A DNA stretch of 54,469 nucleotides from Gammaproteobacteria bacterium (GTDB lineage Bacteria > Pseudomonadota > Gammaproteobacteria > HK1): contig JAACFO010000014.1 in assembly GCA_009937425.1 (NCBI GenBank), positions 1-54,469 of the forward strand, given 5' to 3'. Under the pieces are notes generated by a model. It did not search any database, was not told the origin of the DNA, and was given only the letters and a program-made list of their open reading frames with translations. The stretch's first letter is position 1. Each line of letters begins with the position of its first letter. Made by a program: the position numbers and the translations under genes. Positions 40,501-50,440 of this stretch are shown here, piece after piece.

Positions 40501-43410
40501 ATGGAATACATCCGTATCCGCGGCGCGCGCACCCACAATCTGCAGAGCATCGATCTCGATCTGCCGCGGGACAAGCTGATCGTGATTACCGGGCTTTCCG
40601 GATCCGGTAAGTCATCCCTGGCATTCGATACGATCTACGCCGAGGGTCAGCGGCGCTACGTGGAATCCCTGTCGGCATACGCCCGGCAGTTCCTGTCGAT
40701 GATGGAAAAGCCCGATGTGGATCACATCGAGGGTTTGTCACCGGCCATCTCCATCGAGCAGAAATCCACCTCCCATAATCCGCGCTCGACGGTGGGCACC
40801 ATCACCGAAATCTACGACTACCTGCGGTTATTGTTCGCCCGCGCCGGCGAGCCCCGCTGCCCCGACCACGGAATCACCCTGGAGGCACAAACGGTCAGCC
40901 AGATGGTGGATCATGTGCTCGCATTGCCCGAAGACTCGCGGCTGATGCTGCTGGCTCCGGTGGTCGAGGGCCGCAAAGGCGAACATCTGCAGGTCTTCGA
41001 GAGCCTGCGCTCCCAAGGCTACGTGCGTGCCCGGGTCGACGGCGAGGTCGTTGAGCTGGATCAGGTCGGAGAACTCGAGCGGCGCAAGAAGCACAGCATC
41101 GAGGCGGTGGTGGATCGCTTCAAGGTGCGTGCTGACCAGGGTCTTCGTCTCGCCGAGTCCTTCGAGACGGCGTTGGCGCTGGGCGACGGGCGCGCGAGAA
41201 TCGTGTGGATGGATGACTCTGGCCATGACTCTGGCCATAATCCTGGCCGCGAAGAGCTGGTGTTCTCATCGCGCTTTGCCTGCTCCCAGTGCGGTTACAG
41301 TCTGCCGGAACTCGAGCCGCGGATCTTTTCATTCAACAATCCCGCCGGTGCCTGCGGTGCTTGCGATGGCCTCGGTGTAAGTTCGTTTTTCGATCCCGCG
41401 CGGGTAGTTCACCATGCGGAGCTGAGTCTCCCCGGCGGCGCCATCCGCGGTTGGGATCGCCGAAACGCTTACTATTTCCAACTGATTCAAGGCCTGGCGA
41501 GCCACTACGAGTTCGACCTCGATGTGCCATTCCAGGATCTGCCCGAGAACGTGCAGCAGGTGGTTCTCTACGGAAGCGGTAAAGTGCCCATCCGCTTCAC
41601 CTATCTGCGCGACGGTCGCAGTAACTACGAACGTGAGCATCCTTTCGAGGGTGTCATCCCGAACATGGAGCGCCGCTACCGGGAAACCGAATCCAGTGTC
41701 GTGCGCGAGGAGCTTGCCAAGTATCTGGGTAACAAAGCTTGCGAGGCTTGCGGCGGAGCGCGTTTGAACGAACATGCGCGAAACGTTTTCCTTGGCGATC
41801 ATGCTCTACCGTCGGTTACAGCGAAGCCGGTAGGGGAGGCTGGGGATTTTCTGGCGCGGCTCGAACTGCCGGGATATCGTGGCCAGATTGCCGAGAGAAT
41901 TCTAAAAGAAATCAATCAGCGGCTTCAGTTCCTGATAGATGTTGGTCTCGACTATCTGACCCTTGATCGGTCCGCCGAGACGCTCTCCGGCGGCGAAGCC
42001 CAGCGCATTCGCCTGGCAAGCCAGATCGGCGCCGGACTCGTGGGTGTGATGTACGTGCTCGACGAACCCTCCATCGGGCTGCACCAACGGGACAACCGCC
42101 GGCTGTTGGATACGCTGCTCAATTTGCGGGATATGGGCAATACGGTCATCGTCGTCGAGCATGACGAGGAAGCGATATACACAGCGGACCACGTGGTCGA
42201 TATGGGTCCGGGCGCAGGTGTCCATGGTGGGCGCGTCGTTGCCGAGGGAACGCCAGCGGTGGTCGCCTCCGATTCGGCATCACTTACGGGTCAGTACATC
42301 AGCGGACGACGGCAGATAAGCATCCCAGAATTGCGCACGCCATACGATGAGAACCGGGTATTGAGGCTTCGCGGCGCCAGTGGTAACAATCTGAAACAGA
42401 TCGATCTCGAGTTGCCGATTGGACTCATGACTTGCGTTACCGGTGTTTCCGGATCGGGGAAGTCGACGTTGGTCAACGATACCCTTTACCGGATTGCTGC
42501 GCGCGAGCTCAACGACGCAAATACCGACCCGGCGCCCTACGATAGCGTCGAGGGCCTGAAGAACCTGGACAAAGTCGTCGACATCGATCAGAGCCCCATC
42601 GGGCGCACGCCCCGATCCAACCCTGCCACCTACACGGGGCTGTTCACGCCGGTGCGGGAGCTTTTCGCCGGCACCCAGGAAGCGCGCTCCCGGGGATACG
42701 GTCCCGGGCGTTTCAGCTTCAATGTGCGCGGTGGTCGTTGCGAGGCCTGCAGCGGTGACGGCGTCATCAAAGTGGAAATGCACTTTCTCCCGGATATCTA
42801 CGTGCCCTGCGATCTGTGCAAAGGCAAGCGCTACAACCGCGAGACTCTCGACATACGATACAAGGGCAAAAACATTCACGAAGTGTTGAGCATGAATGTG
42901 GAGCAGGCCCACGAATTTTTCCACGCCGTGCCCGCCTTGGCGCGAAAGCTGCGCACGCTCATCGATGTGGGACTTTCCTACATACGCCTTGGACAACGTG
43001 CCACCACCTTATCCGGTGGGGAGGCGCAGCGGGTAAAGCTCGCGCGGGAGCTTTCCAAGCGGGATACGGGCAAGACGCTCTATATTCTCGACGAGCCTAC
43101 CACTGGTTTGCACTTTCACGATATCGAGCAGCTTCTGCGTGTGCTGCATCGCTTGCGCGATCATGGCAACGCAGTGGTAGTCGTCGAGCACAATCTGGAT
43201 GTCGTCAAGACAGCAGATTGGGTCGTGGATCTGGGTCCCGAGGGCGGTGATGGTGGTGGTCAGATTGTCGTGACCGGTACTCCCGAAGATATTGCCCAGC
43301 ACCCGAGTTCACACACGGGCCGGTTTCTTGCCAAGGCCCTGGCACGCGGCAAAAAACCCGCCGATCGCGTCGACGAATCTCCAGAACGTGGAGACGAGGC
43401 GGCGATTTAA
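40501..43410 (+). CDS. uvrA: UvrABC excinuclease subunit A
   Basis: 969 residues. Two ABC modules: Walker [10 protein letters not shown] near residue 35 and G-V-S-G-S-G-K-S-T in the second half, each with signature L-S-G-G-E-A-Q-R. Zinc modules are seen at [15 protein letters not shown] and C-E-A-C-S-G-D-G. Damage recognition in nucleotide excision repair. A variable loop around residues 237-248 carries two and a half copies of a 12-bp repeat (D-S-G-H). ATG at 40501; an upstream in-frame extension is not used. Confidence 0.97.
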   Translation: MEYIRIRGARTHNLQSIDLDLPRDKLIVITGLSGSGKSSLAFDTIYAEGQRRYVESLSAYARQFLSMMEKPDVDHIEGLSPAISIEQKSTSHNPRSTVGTITEIYDYLRLLFARAGEPRCPDHGITLEAQTVSQMVDHVLALPEDSRLMLLAPVVEGRKGEHLQVFESLRSQGYVRARVDGEVVELDQVGELERRKKHSIEAVVDRFKVRADQGLRLAESFETALALGDGRARIVWMDDSGHDSGHNPGREELVFSSRFACSQCGYSLPELEPRIFSFNNPAGACGACDGLGVSSFFDPARVVHHAELSLPGGAIRGWDRRNAYYFQLIQGLASHYEFDLDVPFQDLPENVQQVVLYGSGKVPIRFTYLRDGRSNYEREHPFEGVIPNMERRYRETESSVVREELAKYLGNKACEACGGARLNEHARNVFLGDHALPSVTAKPVGEAGDFLARLELPGYRGQIAERILKEINQRLQFLIDVGLDYLTLDRSAETLSGGEAQRIRLASQIGAGLVGVMYVLDEPSIGLHQRDNRRLLDTLLNLRDMGNTVIVVEHDEEAIYTADHVVDMGPGAGVHGGRVVAEGTPAVVASDSASLTGQYISGRRQISIPELRTPYDENRVLRLRGASGNNLKQIDLELPIGLMTCVTGVSGSGKSTLVNDTLYRIAARELNDANTDPAPYDSVEGLKNLDKVVDIDQSPIGRTPRSNPATYTGLFTPVRELFAGTQEARSRGYGPGRFSFNVRGGRCEACSGDGVIKVEMHFLPDIYVPCDLCKGKRYNRETLDIRYKGKNIHEVLSMNVEQAHEFFHAVPALARKLRTLIDVGLSYIRLGQRATTLSGGEAQRVKLARELSKRDTGKTLYILDEPTTGLHFHDIEQLLRVLHRLRDHGNAVVVVEHNLDVVKTADWVVDLGPEGGDGGGQIVVTGTPEDIAQHPSSHTGRFLAKALARGKKPADRVDESPERGDEAAI
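41215..41248 (+). repeat. 12-bp tandem repeat in uvrA
   Basis: GACTCTGGCCAT twice, then AATCCTGGCC, encoding [11 protein letters not shown] in a loop that varies among UvrA proteins, so the reading frame is intact. Unit length equals that of the SDR repeat at 30623-30682. Confidence 0.8.
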
Positions 43411-43464
43411 ATTGACCGTGCAGCGGAATTTCTGCACACCTATGACAATGACGGAGCGATCTCC

Positions 43465-44397
43465 ATGACAGCTTTAATTTGCGGTTCGATTGCCTATGAC
43501 AACATCATGGTGTTTCACGATCGCTTTAAGAATCACATCCTGCCGGACAAGGTGCATGTGTTGAGCGTTTCCTTCCTGGTGCCGGAAATGCGCAAGGAGT
43601 TTGGCGGGTGCGCCGGCAACATCGCCTACAATCTCAAGCTGCTGGGTGGTGATCCGCTTCCCATGGCAACCGTGGGCAAGGATTTCCCTCGCTACGGTGC
43701 GTGGATGGACGAATGCGATATTAATAGACGGCACGTGTCGATAATCGACAGCGAGTTCACCGCACAGGCGTTCATCACCACGGATCTCGATGCCAATCAG
43801 ATCACGGCCTTTCACCCCGGCGCCATGAATATGTCGCATCTCAACGACGTTACCGAGACGGAAGGCATTACCATCGGCATGGTATCCCCCGATGGTCGCG
43901 AAGGCATGATCCAGCACGCCAGTCAGTTCGCCGATGCGGGCATTCCGTTCATTTTCGACCCGAGCCAGGGACTTCCCATGTTCGACGGCGACGATCTTCG
44001 CCGTTTCATCGATCAGGCGACCTGGCTGGCAGTCAACGATTACGAGTGGGAACTCATCCGGGATCGCACGGGGCTCAGCGAGAGCGAAACCCAGGAGATG
44101 TTGAGCGCTCTCATAATCACCCGTGGCGCGAAGGGTTCCGAGATTCACACCGGCGGTAAGTGCATTGAAATCCCGGCGGCGAAGCCGGCTGAAACAGCCG
44201 ATCCCACGGGCTGTGGCGACGCCTACCGGGCGGGGCTGCTCTACGGTTTGATGAATGAACTCGACTGGGAGACCACCGGTCGAGTCGCATCGTTGATGGG
44301 CGCCATCAAGATCGAATGCCACGGCACCCAGAACCATCGCTTCCAATGGTCGGACTTCGAAGCGCGCTTCGAGGAAAGCTTCGGTCGTTCGATCTAG
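43465..44397 (+). CDS. PfkB-family carbohydrate/nucleoside kinase (adenosine-kinase-like)
   Basis: 310 residues. PfkB signatures: N-terminal G-G-C-A-G-N-I-A-Y-N-L-K-L-L-G (substrate loop) and C-terminal D-P-T-G-C-G-D-A-Y-R-A-G (anion hole, catalytic Asp). The N-terminal C-G-S-I-A-Y-D resembles bacterial adenosine/ribokinases. The sugar or nucleoside is not determined. GGAG before the ATG is 8 bases away. Confidence 0.9.
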   Translation: MTALICGSIAYDNIMVFHDRFKNHILPDKVHVLSVSFLVPEMRKEFGGCAGNIAYNLKLLGGDPLPMATVGKDFPRYGAWMDECDINRRHVSIIDSEFTAQAFITTDLDANQITAFHPGAMNMSHLNDVTETEGITIGMVSPDGREGMIQHASQFADAGIPFIFDPSQGLPMFDGDDLRRFIDQATWLAVNDYEWELIRDRTGLSESETQEMLSALIITRGAKGSEIHTGGKCIEIPAAKPAETADPTGCGDAYRAGLLYGLMNELDWETTGRVASLMGAIKIECHGTQNHRFQWSDFEARFEESFGRSI

Positions 44398-44459
44398 TGA
44401 AGAAAACGCTAATCGATGAGAACAGGGTTCTTATTACTCCCGGGTCGGGGAGCTGAGCA

Positions 44460-45338
44460 GTGAGCGACATATCGGTACTCGGACTCGGATCGATGGGTGC
44501 CGCCCTGGCGCGTGCATTTCAGACAGCTAATCACCGGATCACGGTTTGGAACCGGACGCCGGAGAAAATGCAAGCCTTTGTCACCAATGGCGCGGTTGCT
44601 GCGTCTTCGGTTGAATCAGCGGTAGGCGACAGTCCAGCGACCGTAATCTGTGTCGATGATTACACCGTTACGCGGAGAATCCTGGATACAGCTGGAGTAA
44701 TTGATCGCCTGTCCGGTCGGACGGTGATACAGCTCACCACGGGGACACCTCAGGAGGCCAGGGAATTCGAAGCCTGGCTACAGGGGCGCGGCGTCGACTA
44801 TATCGACGGTGCCATAATGGGCGGCCCCTCGGACGTCGACGCAGGAAATGCACAAGTTCTGTTGACGGGCTCAGGGGTGGCTTATGGCCGATGTGAACAA
44901 ATGCTCCAATGTCTAGGCAGCGATGTTCGCTATCTGGGTGAGAATATCGGCGCGGCGGCTACTCTTGACCTGGCCTGGCTTTCGCAACGCTATGGTTTGT
45001 TTCTTGGCGTGGCCCATGGCGCGAGACTTTGTGAGTCAGAGAATGTCGACCTGGACCTTTATGCCGCGATGTTTCCCGAAGGAGATAGAGCTCACAATAT
45101 GGCGCGCGTCATCTACGCAGATGACTATGAAAATCCTGGCGCCACGTTGAGCGTTTGGGCGGGTGCGTTAAAGCGTGTACTGAGCCAGGCTCACGACGCC
45201 GGCATCAATTGTGAAATCCCCGACTTCGTTACGGATCTATTCGAGCGCGCAATCGCTGCCGGTCACGGCGAGGAAGATGTTGCCGCGTTGGTAAAGGTTC
45301 TCCGCGGCGAGCGGGCGAAGAGATTGACGATCTCATAG
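44460..45338 (+). CDS. NAD(P)-dependent imine reductase/3-hydroxyacid dehydrogenase-like protein
   Basis: 292 residues starting at GTG. N-terminal Rossmann G-L-G-S-M-G-A-A-L-A, NADP-type loop W-N-R-T-P-E-K, then I-D-G-A-I-M-G-G-P. The typical catalytic lysine of 3-hydroxyisobutyrate dehydrogenases (G-x-x-x-x-K) is not visible (the region reads G-A-A-A-T-L-D-L-A), which fits imine reductases. The substrate is unknown. Its last 76 bases overlap the agmatinase gene on the other strand. Confidence 0.85.
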   Translation: MSDISVLGLGSMGAALARAFQTANHRITVWNRTPEKMQAFVTNGAVAASSVESAVGDSPATVICVDDYTVTRRILDTAGVIDRLSGRTVIQLTTGTPQEAREFEAWLQGRGVDYIDGAIMGGPSDVDAGNAQVLLTGSGVAYGRCEQMLQCLGSDVRYLGENIGAAATLDLAWLSQRYGLFLGVAHGARLCESENVDLDLYAAMFPEGDRAHNMARVIYADDYENPGATLSVWAGALKRVLSQAHDAGINCEIPDFVTDLFERAIAAGHGEEDVAALVKVLRGERAKRLTIS

Positions 45339-46258
45339 ATTACGGTGGCCGCCGCCAGAGACGTGAGTTCGGCATGATCGTAAGCCGGGGCGACCTCGAC
45401 GACATCCGCCGAGGCAATCTTCAGACCGGCCAGCCCGCGCAGCACGTTTACCAGCTCGCGGGTGGTCATTCCCGCAATCTCCGGCGTGCCGGTGCCAGGC
45501 GCATGGGCAGGATCAAGAACGTCGATGTCTATGGACAAGTAAAGCGGATGGTCGCCTACGCGGTCACGAATGCGTTTCACGACCTTGTCGATACCCTCAG
45601 ATTCGAACTCATCGCAGTGCACGATCTTGAAACCCAGATCCTCGTCGCGCGCGAGGTCGTCGCGACCGTACAGCGGTCCTCTGATCCCCACATGCATCGA
45701 TGCATGATCGAGGAATAATTTTTCTTCGCCCGCCCGCCGAAAAACGGTCCCGTGGGTGTGGGGCGCACCGAAATAAGTATCCCATGTGTCGAGGTGGGCA
45801 TCGAAGTGTACGAGCGCGACGGGGCCGGTGTGATGGTTTACGGCGCGCAGTAACGGAAGCGCGATTGTGTGATCGCCGCCCATGCTGACGAGACCGCCGA
45901 CTTTGCCGAGAAGATCGGTGGCCGCTGTCTGGATCTGCTCGACGGCCTCGGCGATGTTGAACGGATTGCAGGCGATGTCGCCCGCGTCGGCGACCTGCTG
46001 TTCCATGAAGGGCTCGGTTCCGTAGGCCGGATGAAACTGCGTTCTCAGGTGACGGGACGCCTGACGGATGGCCTGGGGTCCGAAACGGGCTCCGGGCCGG
46101 TAGCTGGTGCCGGCATCGAAGGGTACGCCGATGATGGCTACGTCGCAGCGCGCAACGTCGCGCAGCTCCGGAAGCCGGGCGAAGGTGGACGGGCCGGCGT
46201 AGCGCGGCACGCTGGTCCCGCTCACCGGTTGCACGGGCTTGTCTTGATCGCCTGCCAT
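45263..46258 (-). CDS. speB: Agmatinase (arginase/ureohydrolase family)
   Basis: 331 residues. Metal-binding motifs M-G-G-D-H-T, D-A-H-L-D-T-W-D and S-I-D-I-D-V-L-D-P-A-H-A-P-G-T-G-T-P-E are complete, with G-V-P-F-D-A-G-T-S-Y-R-P-G typical of agmatinases. It would hydrolyse agmatine to putrescine and urea. The family usually ends near A-A-T-x-x-Y-E-x-x-N-L; here an 18-residue extension (R-S-P-R-R-T-F ...) continues into the antisense of the dehydrogenase gene. Confidence 0.93.
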   Translation of the reverse strand: MAGDQDKPVQPVSGTSVPRYAGPSTFARLPELRDVARCDVAIIGVPFDAGTSYRPGARFGPQAIRQASRHLRTQFHPAYGTEPFMEQQVADAGDIACNPFNIAEAVEQIQTAATDLLGKVGGLVSMGGDHTIALPLLRAVNHHTGPVALVHFDAHLDTWDTYFGAPHTHGTVFRRAGEEKLFLDHASMHVGIRGPLYGRDDLARDEDLGFKIVHCDEFESEGIDKVVKRIRDRVGDHPLYLSIDIDVLDPAHAPGTGTPEIAGMTTRELVNVLRGLAGLKIASADVVEVAPAYDHAELTSLAAATVIYEIVNLFARSPRRTFTNAATSSSP

Positions 46259-46366
46259 GATCTTCTCCGCTGATTTGGGGGCAGTTTACCTGATCTAAAT
46301 AGCTGCGCAGAAATCCGCTACACACGTGGCTACGCTACACGCTCCTTGTCTACACCCCCTCCCTAT

Positions 46367-46393
46367 CCCTCCCCCTCGAGACGAGGGGGAGGG
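46367..46393. repeat. Long GC-rich hairpin, interspersed-repeat-like
   Basis: CCCTCCCCCTCG (46367-46378) pairs fully with CGAGGGGGAGGG (46382-46393) over a 3-base loop. It lies in the intergenic region upstream of agmatinase and downstream of the GlcG-like gene. No T-run follows on either strand, so it is not a clear terminator; such C/G-rich palindromes occur as interspersed repeats in many proteobacteria. A plus-strand frame through it (46326-46544) is not a gene. Confidence 0.7.
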
Positions 46394-46524
46394 GACTTCG
46401 ACTGACACGCAGGTGCAGTACATTTATGCGCAGCCATTTAGCATTGGCTCATCGTCGGCGCAGGAGGAATTCGTGGACATGGGCCGCGACTCGCTCCGGC
46501 GTCTCGAGCAGGGGAGTAAGTCGG

Positions 46525-47013
46525 CTACTCGACGAAGTCCATGATGTCGGATACTGCTTCGATCCCGGCCCGGGCGCACTTCTCGTCTATCTCGGGGGTC
46601 GCTCCGGCGACTGCGACGCCGCCGTAGAAGTGCCCGTTGAAACTGATGGGTACGCCGCCGACGATCAGGAGCATATCCGGGGCGAAGCTCAGGTCCGGCC
46701 GTGAGGACAGCTGGGCAGTCGACATCTGCGACGTCGCGGAGGTGAATGCCTTTTGTTGACTGACCTTGACGGTGTGCGGCCCCGACAGCGGGTCGCGCAG
46801 AAAGGCGGCCAGGTTACCGTTACGGTCGACGACCGAGGCCGAGACCTTGTAGCCCCGCTTGGCGCAATCCTGCACCGCCGCGAGGACGATACTGTGCGCC
46901 ACACTGGAAGACAGCACCCTCAGCTCGACGATCGCCGGCTCTTGGGCCGCGAACAGGCCGGCGGGCGAAGCGCACAGTAGTGCCAACGCGAGGCATCGGG
47001 ATCGAATTCTCAT
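46525..47013 (-). CDS. GlcG/HbpS-family protein, secreted
   Basis: 162 residues with a signal peptide (about 1-19, ending F-A-A) and a heme-binding HbpS/GlcG fold (about 30-160): A-V-Q-D-C-A-K-R-G-Y-K-V-S-A-S-V-V-D-R-N-G, K-A-F-T-S-A-T-S and a final G-V-A-V-A-G-A-T-P-E-I-D-E-K-C-A. Starts at ATG 47013. Last gene of the fumarate operon by position (62 bases after the fumarase beta stop). Role there is unclear. Confidence 0.85.
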   Translation of the reverse strand: MRIRSRCLALALLCASPAGLFAAQEPAIVELRVLSSSVAHSIVLAAVQDCAKRGYKVSASVVDRNGNLAAFLRDPLSGPHTVKVSQQKAFTSATSQMSTAQLSSRPDLSFAPDMLLIVGGVPISFNGHFYGGVAVAGATPEIDEKCARAGIEAVSDIMDFVE

Positions 47014-47075
47014 GGGCCTGTTTTTCCTCGCATGGAAAGTCGCAGGGTAAGGTAAGGATAACCGCGAATCGGCCG

Positions 47076-47756
47076 TCAAACGAGTTCGTCGCTGCGGTCA
47101 TCGGTTTCCCCGAAGCGGCCGAGGGCAGGGGGTTTGAGGCCCGCGTAGACTTCGCCGAGACCAGCATTGATCTGGCGGGTGTGTTGCTCGAAAAGGCTGT
47201 TACCCGCGAGGTCGCTGTCCACCAGGAAGGGACCGAAGTTCTCGACCTGGAATACCCACATGGCCTGGGCGATGCCGAGCTCGTCGAGCCAGAAGACATC
47301 GATCACCCTTTTGATACCGCGTCCCAGAAGTGCGCCGGTACCGTAGCCCACGGTGGTCAAATAGACGGCGCCGGCGGGTACGAAGACATCTTTGTAGTCC
47401 GTCGCCGACATGCCGCCCTTGCCGATAATGATTTTTGCACCGGAGGTCTCGAACCACTTCGGCATCCACTTGGAGAAACGGAAACTTGCGGTCGCCGTGA
47501 CACCGCCGACGTTAAAGCTGCCGTCGGGCTCCTGCGCGGCCGCCGGTGAACAGTGAAAGTTCGCGTTGCTGATTGCCGGGAGATCCAGGGGCAGCGGCTC
47601 GCCCTCGTCTATGACCTTTTTATAGACGCCTTCGCGTCCCGTGTAGATGACACCATCGAGATACACGACGGTACCTGGCTCCAGGCCCTTCAGATCCTCG
47701 GCGCTTGCCGGGATCGTTAGACGGATTTGCTGAGGTTGCTGTTGCTTGTCGGCCAC
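47076..47756 (-). CDS. Class I fumarate hydratase, beta (C-terminal) subunit
   Basis: 226 residues from a GTG start at 47756, which has GGGAG eight bases upstream and overlaps the alpha gene by 40 bases. It contains the catalytic swivelling-domain pattern: L-K-G-L-E-P-G-T-V-V-Y-L-D-G-V-I-Y-T-G-R-E-G, G-K-G-G-M and V-D-V-F-W-L-D-E. Partner of the alpha subunit; both are needed to hydrate fumarate to malate. An upstream ATG at 47792 is possible but has no better Shine-Dalgarno. Confidence 0.92.
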   Translation of the reverse strand: MADKQQQPQQIRLTIPASAEDLKGLEPGTVVYLDGVIYTGREGVYKKVIDEGEPLPLDLPAISNANFHCSPAAAQEPDGSFNVGGVTATASFRFSKWMPKWFETSGAKIIIGKGGMSATDYKDVFVPAGAVYLTTVGYGTGALLGRGIKRVIDVFWLDELGIAQAMWVFQVENFGPFLVDSDLAGNSLFEQHTRQINAGLGEVYAGLKPPALGRFGETDDRSDELV

Positions 47757-48682
47757 TCGATTGACTCCCGTCGCATGTAGGGCGTGAACCATTGCGGATC
47801 GGTTCGTATTGCCACCGTTCCATCGCTATGGATGCGGGCGGTGGCGCGCCTGGAGGAAAGACAGAATGTGTGCACGCTCATGGGCATGCCGCCGGTGTGG
47901 GTGTAGCCCACCTCGATGTGACAGTCCACCACCATGGACGAGCCCACGAAACCCATGGGGCCCATGCCGATGTTGTTGCCGATGTCTTTGAGCTCGAGCT
48001 CGAGCGCCGCGATTTTCTCATCGGGATTGCGATCACCGACGGTACGCAGACATGCAGCCTGTTTGCCGAGCACCATGGAAGTATCCTTCGAGCCCCCCAG
48101 GCCGACGCCCACGATGGCCGGCTGACAGGCGAGACCGCGCTTGCCAAATGCCACCAGGGTATCGAGAAAGAACCGCTTGATGCCGTCGATGCCATCGCCG
48201 GGAAACAGCATGCGGTAGTCGCTGCCGAAAAGTCCCCCTTTGTGCACCGTCGTGATGTCGATCCAGTCCACATCCGGTTCGAAGCTCCATTCGATTTCCG
48301 GTGCGTTGATGCCGACGTTGTTGTTGTTATCGGTTCGCCACAGGGGATGCACGCGGTTCGGGCGCAGGGGGATATCGTGGGTGGCGCGGGCGGTTGCCGA
48401 TCGCAGCGCGCGCTCGATGCCGACGAAGCCGCCGTCGATGCGTGCATCGTTGCCGACCTTGACGTAGTAACGCGGTAGCCCCGTGTCGGCACACATGGGC
48501 CGCCGGTCTTCCGTGGCCGCCTCCCAGTTTTCCACCATGGACTGCAGCACGAAGCACGATAGTTGCACTTTCTCCGTGCCGATCATTTTCTTGATGCCGC
48601 CGAGATAATCGTCGGGAATGTCGATGGCGGCTTTGGCCGTGATGTCGTAGGCTGCCTGTTCGACCGCCTGGTTGCTGATCAT
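47717..48682 (-). CDS. Class I fumarate hydratase, alpha (N-terminal) subunit
   Basis: About 321 residues. Three cysteines for the [4Fe-4S] cluster are visible as M-C-A-D-T-G-L, L-A-C-Q-P-A-I-V-G-V-G-L-G-G and V-D-C-H-I-E-V. The iron-sulfur type makes it oxygen-sensitive, unlike class II FumC. ATG 48682 is preferred since GGAGGA lies eight bases upstream; ATG 48688 overlaps the flavoprotein stop (ATGA) but sits only two bases from that site. Tail overlaps the beta subunit. Confidence 0.92.
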   Translation of the reverse strand: MISNQAVEQAAYDITAKAAIDIPDDYLGGIKKMIGTEKVQLSCFVLQSMVENWEAATEDRRPMCADTGLPRYYVKVGNDARIDGGFVGIERALRSATARATHDIPLRPNRVHPLWRTDNNNNVGINAPEIEWSFEPDVDWIDITTVHKGGLFGSDYRMLFPGDGIDGIKRFFLDTLVAFGKRGLACQPAIVGVGLGGSKDTSMVLGKQAACLRTVGDRNPDEKIAALELELKDIGNNIGMGPMGFVGSSMVVDCHIEVGYTHTGGMPMSVHTFCLSSRRATARIHSDGTVAIRTDPQWFTPYMRRESIEWPTSNSNLSKSV

Positions 48683-48684
48683 CG

Positions 48685-50439
48685 TCATAGTCCTCCGGTT
48701 TCGACGGCGGGCGCGCCTGCTTCGCCATCGATGAGGGATTCCCCGGGCGAGACGATGGAAAACTCTACCGGCACCGTATCGAGAATCAGTTGTTCGCCTT
48801 CGAGGGAGATACGCACGTAGCGAGTGGTATTCATGTCGCCGGCTTGCGGATAGTCTTCGCGAAAATGTGCGCCGCGGGAGTCTTCCCTGGCCAGGGCAGA
48901 TGTGGCGATTACCCGGCTGGTCTCGATGAGGCTCTCCAGATTCAACCAATCGTGCCAGGTGAGATTGAACGCCCGGTCGCCATCGGCGAGTCCAACAGCG
49001 CGCAGTTCCCCGGCGTGTTCGTCCAGGGCCGCGAGTCCGCGTTTCAGCGCCGCTCGCGATCGCACTACGCCCACATCATCCCACATGGTACGCCAGATCT
49101 TTTCCCGCAGCGCGCCGAGGTCGCCGGGCTTCAGACCAAAAGGATATTCGGCGCGCTCGATGGCGCTGGCGATGACGGTATCATCGCAATCGGACCAGGC
49201 GCCCTGTCTTGCCACCCACTTCGCCATGCTTTCACCGGCGATGCCGCCGTATACCGTGGAGTTGGCGACGCCGTTGCCACCCAGACGATTCGCTCCGTGC
49301 ACGCCGCCGCAGTCCTCACCGGCGGCGAACAGGCCGGGTATTGCGGTGCTGCAATCGATTTCGAACTCGACGCCGCCCATCAGATAGTGGGCCGTGGGTA
49401 CAACTTCGACCCGGCCGCCGGCGAGATCGAAGCCGCTGTCGGCACAGCGTTTGACCATCCCGGGGAAACGCGCGGCGACATTCTCCGGGCCAAGGTGATC
49501 CATTTGTATGTAAACGCCACCCATGGGTGTCGTATGCCCGGCGCGCATCTCCGTATCGATGGCGCGGCTGACCACGTCCCGGGTGGCGCGCTCACCGGCC
49601 GGATCGTATTTGTGCATGAAACGTTCGCCGTCGCCGTTCACCAGCCATCCCCCGACACCGCGCAATCCCTCTTCGAGTACCGTACCGGTCATGCGTGTAT
49701 CGGGCCCGGCGAGCAAACCGGTGGGATGGAACTGCACCATTTCCATGTCCCGCAACTTCAGGCCGGCGCGCAACGCCATGGCCAGTCCGTCGCAGGTCTT
49801 GTCCCCCGAAGGGGTGTGATAAAGGTACATGGTGGGTCCACCGCCGGTCGCCAGCAGCACAGCTTTCGCTTGCACTAAATGGTACTCACCGCTGCGCATA
49901 TCGATGAGCAACACGCCGGCGATACCGGAACCGTCGCGGGCTGGAACCAGTTCGATGGCGCGATGCTCTTCCAGCCGTTGAATATCCAGCGCCCACACCT
50001 GCTCCATGAGCCGGTTGATGATCTCGATGCCCGTGAGATCACCCTTGTGCACGGTGCGGTCGAAGCTTTGCCCGGCGAAGGCTTTCTGGTGCAAGCTGCC
50101 GTCGTCGTTGCGATCGAAGAAGCAGCCGATTTCGTTTTCAAGTTCGGTGATACGTTCGATTGCGCCCTCGCACAGGCGCCAGGCCAGGTCCTGGCGCGGC
50201 AGCCATTTGCCGCCGACGATGGTGTCCATGAAATGCCGTTCCAGGGAATCCCCCGGCGCGAGGGCCACGTTGTAGCCGCCCTGCACCATGCGTGTGCAAC
50301 CGCACTTTCCCATGAGGCCCTTTACGGCAACCGTGACGTCCAGATTCGGTGCCGCCTGTTTGGCATGCAAAGCGGCCAGCAGGCCCGCACCGCCGGAGCC
50401 CAGTATCAGCACATCGGTACGATCTTTTTGCAGGTTCAT
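48685..50439 (-). CDS. Fumarate reductase/succinate dehydrogenase flavoprotein subunit
   Basis: 584 residues from ATG 50439, one base after the preceding stop. FAD-binding G-S-G-G-A-G-L, active-site F-H-P-T-G, H-Y-L-M-G-G and G-A-N-R-L-G-G-N are intact, and the C-terminal R-E-D-S-R-G-A-H-F-R-E-D-Y-P is typical. The position of the covalently bound histidine (S-H-T in E. coli FrdA) holds G-C-T (Cys48) here, so FAD is likely non-covalent. Direction of catalysis cannot be deduced. Order in the operon is iron-sulfur, two membrane subunits, flavoprotein. Confidence 0.9.
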   Translation of the reverse strand: MNLQKDRTDVLILGSGGAGLLAALHAKQAAPNLDVTVAVKGLMGKCGCTRMVQGGYNVALAPGDSLERHFMDTIVGGKWLPRQDLAWRLCEGAIERITELENEIGCFFDRNDDGSLHQKAFAGQSFDRTVHKGDLTGIEIINRLMEQVWALDIQRLEEHRAIELVPARDGSGIAGVLLIDMRSGEYHLVQAKAVLLATGGGPTMYLYHTPSGDKTCDGLAMALRAGLKLRDMEMVQFHPTGLLAGPDTRMTGTVLEEGLRGVGGWLVNGDGERFMHKYDPAGERATRDVVSRAIDTEMRAGHTTPMGGVYIQMDHLGPENVAARFPGMVKRCADSGFDLAGGRVEVVPTAHYLMGGVEFEIDCSTAIPGLFAAGEDCGGVHGANRLGGNGVANSTVYGGIAGESMAKWVARQGAWSDCDDTVIASAIERAEYPFGLKPGDLGALREKIWRTMWDDVGVVRSRAALKRGLAALDEHAGELRAVGLADGDRAFNLTWHDWLNLESLIETSRVIATSALAREDSRGAHFREDYPQAGDMNTTRYVRISLEGEQLILDTVPVEFSIVSPGESLIDGEAGAPAVETGGL

Positions 50440-50440
50440 A

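Noticed and set aside
46326..46544. Plus-strand frame of 72 codons through the GC hairpin
   Set aside because: Proline- and arginine-rich composition reflects the palindrome; no homology or ribosome site.
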